This document shows, piece after piece, positions 14,449 through 19,085 of a stretch of 19,085 nt of DNA (position 1 is its first letter; each line of letters begins with the position of its first letter). Made by a program: the position numbers and the translations under genes. Source of the stretch: JAVVPL01 sp036655775 (GTDB taxonomy: Bacteria > Bacteroidota > Bacteroidia > Bacteroidales > P3); contig JAVVPL010000030.1 in the NCBI GenBank assembly GCA_036655775.1, positions 1-19,085 of the forward strand, given 5' to 3'. Below the pieces are notes generated by a model. It was not told the DNA's origin, made no database searches, and worked only from the letters and a program-made list of their open reading frames with translations.

Positions 14449-16482
14449 CTAAAATAACGAAAACTTAGCTCCTAATTTAAACCAAATACCCACTTGTTCA
14501 ATATTTCCTAAATCAAAATAACGTACATTAAAAAGATTGTTAGCCATTGCATAAATTTCATAATGAGGACGTCGCCACGAAATTTTGAGATCACACAAAA
14601 AGTAAGGTTTATACGACATTTCTTTTTTTGTGACAAAATCTAAATACGTACCTGCTCTATCATTGACATTAAATTGCCAACTTGCAGCTAAGGAATTCCA
14701 TATTTTATGTTGTACAGTCAATTTGAGTTGACTACGCAAATAATCCGTAGCGTAGAGTGATAAATAGTCTGATGATGCTTGATTTACATTGATATAGGTA
14801 TAATCCAAGGATACCATTTTTATAAATAAATTAGGTCGGTATGTAATATTTAGGTCGGTTCCTAACATTTGCACCTTAGATAAATTTTCACTATGCCATT
14901 TTTCTTCTCCACTGAGTCGTACCCAGTCTATAATTTGAAACCCATATCTATAAAATACTCCCAATCGTCCACTCCAAGCATTTTTATTGACTACAGTGGC
15001 TAATTCGGCAACTAGGGCTTCTTCAGGTTTCAAATTTTTATTACCTTGTTGCGTGGCACTACTATAATACAAGTCGGTAAAAGTCGGAAGACGGTATGTG
15101 TGCTGTACTAGAGCATCAATTTGTAATTCGGACAGTACTTGATAAGAAGCGTTGAGGCCTGCATACCAACGAAGTTTTGTACTTGTTTCTTTGGCTGCTT
15201 TGATTCCCGCATTCACTTTCCATGCCTTATTTTTACTAATCCACGCATGCTGTAAAAAGAAATTAGAGTGAAAACGTTCCGCCTCTTTGGTAAAATAGGC
15301 ATTTGGATAAAAAGGAACATGTAGCGTTTTGCCCATATCGATACCCAAATTATTACTAAAAATATGTTCATACCTAAGGTCGACACCTAATCGGGTCTCC
15401 CCTGCCAACCATTGGTAGGAAAGCGTTACTAAGCCCCCTCCTACATCTGTTTTATGATAATTAGCGCCCGTATACCAAGCGGGAGCCTCATGCCTAAAGA
15501 GTGCAAATCGGTCGTGATGTTGACGATAATAGAGCTCGGCATTTATTTTGAATTTCTGAATTTGTTTGCTATAGGCTAAACTCCCTAAAAATACTTTTGT
15601 TGATTCATATTGTTCTCTATATTTAAGAGAATAAAAGCTATTGGCCCCAAAATCTTTTTGTTGATATCCTCCTTGTAGAAAAAAATTGCCTACTCTTTTA
15701 GGATCGGTATAACTAATTTGAAGAAAGCCTTGTGGAATGCTAAAATCGGTATTTGAAGCATAGCCGTCACTTTTAGTGTAGGCGGCACTGAGTCCAAAAT
15801 TCCATTTTTTGTATTTGTAATTTCCCGAAAGTTCACCCTGTATATACCCATACATTCCACCACTGAGCCCTGCTTTGAATTGTGTTTTAGCTTGGGCATT
15901 CGTAACAATGTTGATGGCAGCGGTAAATGGAGAGGCCCCATATTGCCAAGATGAAATACCTTGGAGAATTTCAATCCGTTCAATATCCGAAAAATTTACA
16001 GGCAGATTTAAGGAATTGTGACCCGTTTGCGGGTCTGAAAAATTTACGCCATTGAGAAGAATGACGGTTTGATCGAAGGTGCCACCACGAATACTGAGGT
16101 CGGCTTGTACATTTTCGCTACCACGGCTTCGGAGATCGATGCCTTGCACATAGCGGAGCAGGTCTTGGAGGTTTTGGACGCCCGCCTGCTCAATGTCTTT
16201 TTTTTGAATTGTAGCTACTACTTCCACCCCTAAATTCAAAGGAATTAGGTTCGGTGCCGTAACTACCACTCCCTCTATTTCAATTGCCGCAGAATCTTTC
16301 GATAAGGAATCGGAAGTCATGCTTTGTGCTAAAATAGGTTGAGTTTTCAAAGTTAACAATGAACAAGACAAGCCCATCACCCCAATTTTGACCACTTTGT
16401 TTAAACTATTGAACACGGCATAGGATGCCCCTGTCCATTGTCTAAAACAAATTGTTTTGGATGATTTGTGTGTTTGTTTCAT
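14449..16482 (-). CDS. TonB-dependent outer-membrane receptor, BtuB-like
   Basis: A 677-aa outer-membrane transporter. The N-terminus is long: basic residues, then FRQWTGASYAVFNSLNKVV (13-31), a hydrophobic stretch (32-45) and probable cleavage after LAQ (53). I recognise this kind of extended signal peptide from Bacteroidota TonB receptors. A TonB-box-like EGVVVTAP follows (70-77). Next is the plug domain with LQDLLRYVQGIDLRSRG, LSIRGGTFDQTVILLNGVNF and DIERIEILQG, then a beta-barrel ending in aromatic YFDLGNIEQVGIWFKLGAKFSLF. The plug text resembles BtuB-type vitamin B12 receptors of Bacteroidota, and a B12 enzyme is encoded nearby. I see no cobalamin riboswitch upstream, so the substrate remains an inference. 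It has its own promoter and terminator. Confidence 0.85.
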   Translation of the reverse strand: MKQTHKSSKTICFRQWTGASYAVFNSLNKVVKIGVMGLSCSLLTLKTQPILAQSMTSDSLSKDSAAIEIEGVVVTAPNLIPLNLGVEVVATIQKKDIEQAGVQNLQDLLRYVQGIDLRSRGSENVQADLSIRGGTFDQTVILLNGVNFSDPQTGHNSLNLPVNFSDIERIEILQGISSWQYGASPFTAAINIVTNAQAKTQFKAGLSGGMYGYIQGELSGNYKYKKWNFGLSAAYTKSDGYASNTDFSIPQGFLQISYTDPKRVGNFFLQGGYQQKDFGANSFYSLKYREQYESTKVFLGSLAYSKQIQKFKINAELYYRQHHDRFALFRHEAPAWYTGANYHKTDVGGGLVTLSYQWLAGETRLGVDLRYEHIFSNNLGIDMGKTLHVPFYPNAYFTKEAERFHSNFFLQHAWISKNKAWKVNAGIKAAKETSTKLRWYAGLNASYQVLSELQIDALVQHTYRLPTFTDLYYSSATQQGNKNLKPEEALVAELATVVNKNAWSGRLGVFYRYGFQIIDWVRLSGEEKWHSENLSKVQMLGTDLNITYRPNLFIKMVSLDYTYINVNQASSDYLSLYATDYLRSQLKLTVQHKIWNSLAASWQFNVNDRAGTYLDFVTKKEMSYKPYFLCDLKISWRRPHYEIYAMANNLFNVRYFDLGNIEQVGIWFKLGAKFSLF

Positions 16483-16491
16483 GTGTAAAAT

Positions 16492-16791
16492 TTATTTATT
16501 TAAGGTTGCAAAAGTAGTATAGAAAATAGGATTTTGCAAATTTAAACTATATAAAATTGCATTAGGTAGATTGATGACATCCGAAAGATCAAATGGATGT
16601 TTACTTTTATATTCCATACTTGACTTGATTTTCAATGTTGAAGCAGTTATTTCAACGGCTAAATTTTCTATCCCTGCTGACAATAATGCTTCACTTGGCA
16701 TCCCTAATTTATAAATATGCCCTTTTGGTAATCTTCCTTCTATTTGCCACAAAAGCTCCTTGTTAAACCGCTCGTTTATATTCATCAGCAT
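16492..16791 (-). CDS. Orphan MuF-C-like domain protein, probably truncated
   Basis: A 99-aa ORF. Residues 18-78 (LPKGHIYKLGMPSEALLSAG, then IENLAVEIT, HPFDLSDVINLPNAI) resemble the MuF C-terminal domain found at the end of phage head-morphogenesis proteins and large polyvalent proteins of mobile elements. That domain normally continues past the LP.AI....PI strand for several more strands; here it stops after NPIFYTTFATLNK. These last codons coincide with the promoter of the TonB receptor gene (16509-16540), so the ORF ends inside another gene's promoter. This suggests a fragment left by a past insertion or deletion. No promoter or phage gene lies upstream. Met3 (ATG ending at 16785) is an alternative start. 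Whether it is expressed is unclear. Confidence 0.5.
   Translation of the reverse strand: MLMNINERFNKELLWQIEGRLPKGHIYKLGMPSEALLSAGIENLAVEITASTLKIKSSMEYKSKHPFDLSDVINLPNAILYSLNLQNPIFYTTFATLNK
16509..16540 (-). promoter_or_regulatory. Bacteroidota-type promoter of the TonB receptor gene
   Basis: On the minus strand TTTG (16537-16540), 20 nt, TACTTTTG (16509-16516) is a full consensus match. The -7 box lies 26 nt before the receptor ATG (16480-16482). The promoter sits wholly inside the 3' end of the MuF-C-like ORF, so the receptor is transcribed independently of it. Confidence 0.65.
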
Positions 16792-16897
16792 TGCCTTATA
16801 ATTTTAATTTAGATTGATTAAGAATGAGAGGAACTGGATTTTTTTTAAGTGAGGGTGTGGCAATTTGAGTGTTTAGTAGGGACACTGAGTAGTTGTC

Positions 16898-16920
16898 ATT
16901 ATAGGAAAGTTTCCTATAAT
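16898..16920. promoter_or_regulatory. 23-nt palindrome in a divergent intergenic region
   Basis: ATTATAGGAAA, G, TTTCCTATAAT is an 11-1-11 perfect dyad. With a one-base centre it cannot form a normal RNA hairpin at the tip, so it looks more like an operator for a dimeric DNA-binding protein than a terminator. It lies about 107 bp upstream of the MuF-C-like ORF and 145 bp upstream of the radical SAM promoter. The rest of 16792-17119 shows no gene. Confidence 0.55.
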
Positions 16921-17041
16921 TGGAAGTTCACAGATCTATTCTGCTGGTTTAAAATTTTGGAGTATTAAGGTTTTTTACAATTTTTTTACAGATAAAATAA
17001 AAAGAGAATACTTCTTTGTGAAAAGAATTAAAAGAAATTCA

Positions 17042-17072
17042 TTGACTATTGTTTTTAAATAGCTTACATTTG
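17042..17072 (+). promoter_or_regulatory. Bacteroidota-type promoter for the radical SAM gene
   Basis: TTG (17042-17044), 20 nt, TACATTTG (17065-17072) matches the consensus. The -7 box ends 47 nt before the ATG at 17120. It would serve both the radical SAM gene and the repeat-protein gene after it. Confidence 0.55.
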
Positions 17073-17119
17073 TATATCCAATTGTATTTTGCGTTTGTAT
17101 ATTTAATATTTTGTATATC

Positions 17120-17932
17120 ATGAGTTTCCTTCATCACCAAATTATCACAGGTCCTATTAAAAGCCGCCGATTAGGCTCTTCTTTGGGCGTTAACATTCTA
17201 CCCTCAAATCATAAAATTTGCAATTATAATTGCATCTATTGTGAATGTGGTTGGGCGCCAGCACAAGAAAACGTACAATCTATGCCTAAGCGCGAACAAG
17301 TGGCCAAAGCCCTAGAGAAAGCTTTAAAAAATGCCAAACTCAATCATACGCATATTGACTCCATTACTTTTTCTGGAAATGGAGAATCGACGATACACCC
17401 TGAATTTGCAGAGATCCTAAATGATACTCTTCGTATACGTAATCAATATTTACCAGATACTAAAATTACCATAATTTCTAATGCCACTAAAATTGGTGAT
17501 AAAAAAGTCGCAGAAGCTTTACATAAAGCCGATATTTTAATGTTGAAATTAGATGCTGGAACTGCCGAATTACATCACCGTATAAACAAATGCAAAGATG
17601 GTTTGACTTTTGAACAGTTGGTAGAAAATTTAAAAAATTTCCCCTATCCTTTTATTTTACAAACTTTATTTTTTAGAGGATATGACGAAATTGCGCCTGC
17701 TTCTTATCAGCAAAATGCAACTAGCACCTCGATGCGTGTGGATAATACCTACGGAGAAGCTTTTGATAAATGGTTGCAAATTGTTAAAGAAATTAAGCCT
17801 TTGAGCGTAATGGTATATGGTTTGGATAGAGAGACCCCTGCCAAGCGATTAGAAAAACTCTCCCAAGAAGAATTGGAAAATATCGTTTTTAAAATTAATC
17901 AAATAGGCGTTGAAGCCAAAGCGTATTATTAG
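17120..17932 (+). CDS. Radical SAM protein (COG0731-like)
   Basis: A 270-aa iron-sulfur enzyme with the radical SAM signature CNYNCIYC (C34, C38, C41), which binds a 4Fe-4S cluster and reductively cleaves S-adenosylmethionine. The start GPIKSRRLGSSLGVNILP and the SGNGESTIHPEF strand (the GGE-type SAM contact) resemble the COG0731 group, related to wyosine-type tRNA enzymes. Bacterial members are mostly uncharacterised, so the reaction is unknown. I see no second Cys cluster of the SPASM type. The open frame extends to a TTG at 17111, but ATG 17120 (MSFLHHQIITGP) is the better start. The next gene begins 3 nt after the stop, so the two are almost certainly cotranscribed. Confidence 0.85.
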   Translation: MSFLHHQIITGPIKSRRLGSSLGVNILPSNHKICNYNCIYCECGWAPAQENVQSMPKREQVAKALEKALKNAKLNHTHIDSITFSGNGESTIHPEFAEILNDTLRIRNQYLPDTKITIISNATKIGDKKVAEALHKADILMLKLDAGTAELHHRINKCKDGLTFEQLVENLKNFPYPFILQTLFFRGYDEIAPASYQQNATSTSMRVDNTYGEAFDKWLQIVKEIKPLSVMVYGLDRETPAKRLEKLSQEELENIVFKINQIGVEAKAYY

Positions 17933-17935
17933 AAA

Positions 17936-18342
17936 ATGTACATAGAAGAGTACGATCAAGAAGTCTATATTCAATTTGCTAAAGCCGTAAAAGGATCCCG
18001 AGATGCTTTCCGTTGGCTTATTGAGCAAAAAGTGCCTGAATGGGCTGCTTTCTCCAATGCGATTAGAGGGGATGAGAGCGCTACCCATTGGCTTTTACGT
18101 AGAGGATTTCCCGAATTAGGCGTTTTGGCAAATGCCATAGACGATGAACCCAAAGCTATGCGATGGATTAACGAATATCCAGATCCTTTTTTATATCATT
18201 TTTGTCAAGCTACCAAAAAAGATGAGGTTTCAAAAACATGGCTTAAGGAAAATAATTGTTTAATCTTTCTTATGTTAGCCGAAAAAATAAGAGAAACGAT
18301 GCTTGTACGTATCAAAGAGGAAACTTTTTGGTATAGAATTAA

Positions 18343-18349
<7 letters not shown>
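17936..18349 (+). CDS. Small protein of four 25-residue repeats, unknown function
   Basis: I do not recognise a named family. The 137 residues contain four consecutive 25-residue units at 14-38, 39-63, 64-88 and 89-113, with Trp at 27, 52, 77 and 102, exactly 25 apart. The pattern is roughly (F/L)xxAxxxDxxAxxWLxxxxPExxx, for example FSNAIRGDESATHWLLRRGF and LANAIDDEPKAMRWINEYPD. The units look helical, so a short alpha-solenoid is likely. There is no signal peptide or membrane helix; it should be cytoplasmic. It starts 3 nt after the radical SAM gene, so a joint role (partner or substrate-presenting protein) is possible but unproven. Its TAA stop (18347-18349) is part of the first unit of the heptanucleotide array. 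Confidence 0.75.
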
Positions 18350-18521
<172 letters not shown>

Positions 18522-18525
<4 letters not shown>

Positions 18526-19040
18526 TTTTTAGTTTCACCTTTGGTAAATAATAATTGACAAAGAAGCATGGATATAATGCAAAGTGCACTACTCGATAGA
18601 ATTAACCAAAGTGTTTGTAAAATATTGCTAAAAGAGAAAATTTCCAAAAAGAATAAAATGGTATAAAATACCAAAATTAATATACTTGTTTGCAACATAA
18701 AATTACCCCACCCCATACGACTTGCTTTAGGTGTACCTACGGGGGCGGTATCGTAGATAGAGGCATTTTGATTGTATATATATATACGTAAAAAAGCCAT
18801 AAAAGTGGCTGCCGCAGCTTGCAAGCCCAACATTCCTGTAAAAATATCGACACTTAATCCACTGAAAAAAGCAAGCAATAACAATAGCCAATTGGGGGTT
18901 TGATGGGGTAACAGTAAAATAAATAAGATATAAATATACAATTGCATTCCATAAGGCAATTGCACATAATTTAATATTATAATTTGCAATAACCATAAAA
19001 AAATAAAACGCCCGATATTTTTCAGAACCAAAGAATTCAT
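18522..19040 (-). CDS. mreD: Rod shape-determining protein MreD
   Basis: A 172-aa inner-membrane protein with five or six hydrophobic helices and little else, the standard size and character for MreD. The start NSLVLKNIGRFIFLWLLQII and the motif FFSGLSVDIFTGMLGLQAAA (59-78) are typical of Bacteroidota MreD. With MreB, MreC and RodA it forms the elongasome that directs lateral wall synthesis. It lies just after what appears to be the end of mreC, matching the usual mreB-mreC-mreD order. Its C-terminus (TKGETKK) is followed by a TAG contributed by the heptanucleotide array. Confidence 0.88.
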
Positions 19041-19054
19041 ACTTGCTATTTTTT

Positions 19055-19085
19055 TTATTTACTGTTCTGGGCTTGGTTTGGGTAA
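19055..19085 (-). CDS. Probable last codons of mreC (fragment)
   Basis: Only 31 bases remain upstream of mreD. Two frames are open to the edge: one ends LPKPSPEQ with TAA at 19059-19061, the other YPNQAQNSK with TAA at 19055-19057. Both stop 14-18 nt before the mreD ATG, as an upstream operon gene would. The mreC identity rests on gene order alone. Confidence 0.35.
   Translation of the reverse strand, partial: YPNQAQNSK

Noticed and set aside
16483..16900. Cobalamin riboswitch upstream of the TonB receptor
   Set aside because: I found no B12-box-like GCCACTG sequence and the leader from the promoter is only about 20-30 nt.
17111..17119. TTG start for the radical SAM protein
   Set aside because: ATG 17120 in the same frame gives the natural N-terminus; three extra residues have no support.

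Overview
The window looks like a piece of a draft Bacteroidota chromosome. Three things point there. The DNA is visibly AT-rich. Several genes are preceded by the Bacteroidota-type promoter (TTG/TTTG, about 20 nt, TAnnTTTG). The gene content and order also fit: ftsX-DUF3098-uppP, a DUF2027/Smr protein, a FISUMP-domain lipoprotein, a TonB receptor and mreC-mreD. I cannot place it below phylum. Three runs of N (4219-4228, 6344-6353, 11642-11741) are assembly joins; one lies inside leuS and one inside a tandem repeat.

Layout. 1-3211 (minus strand): ftsX, a DUF3098 membrane protein, uppP and a TPR/PD40 beta-propeller protein that runs off the left edge. This is a cell-envelope cluster. 3350-4081 (plus): a FISUMP-domain lipoprotein. 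4328-7203 (plus): leucyl-tRNA synthetase, broken only by a scaffold gap. 7249-8262 (minus): a UbiA-family prenyltransferase convergent with leuS. 8574-9272 (plus): an AqpZ-type aquaporin. 9353-11485 (plus): the large (catalytic) subunit of methylmalonyl-CoA mutase. 11587-11887: a 91-bp tandem repeat that carries the start region of the next gene, peptidase E (11880-12602). 12674-13816: a DUF2027/Smr protein. 13817-14448: a 630-bp gene-poor stretch full of small repeats and hairpins. 14449-16482 (minus): a TonB-dependent receptor that may import cobalamin, with its promoter lying inside a short MuF-C-like ORF (16492-16791). 17120-18349 (plus): a radical SAM protein coupled to a small protein made of exact 25-residue repeats. 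18343-18525: a 7-bp satellite array that touches the stop codons of two convergent genes. 18522-19085 (minus): mreD and probably the last codons of mreC.

How the genes relate. Most of the window is housekeeping: envelope growth (uppP, ftsX, mreD), translation (leuS), propionate/B12 metabolism (mutase, possibly with the TonB receptor) and peptide turnover (pepE). I see no defence system, prophage, IS element, CRISPR array, rRNA or tRNA. The less ordinary signals are the heptanucleotide array, the 91-bp leader repeats that duplicate the pepE start region, the radical SAM/25-residue-repeat pair, the orphan MuF-C-like fragment and the repeat-rich 13.8-14.4 kb spacer.
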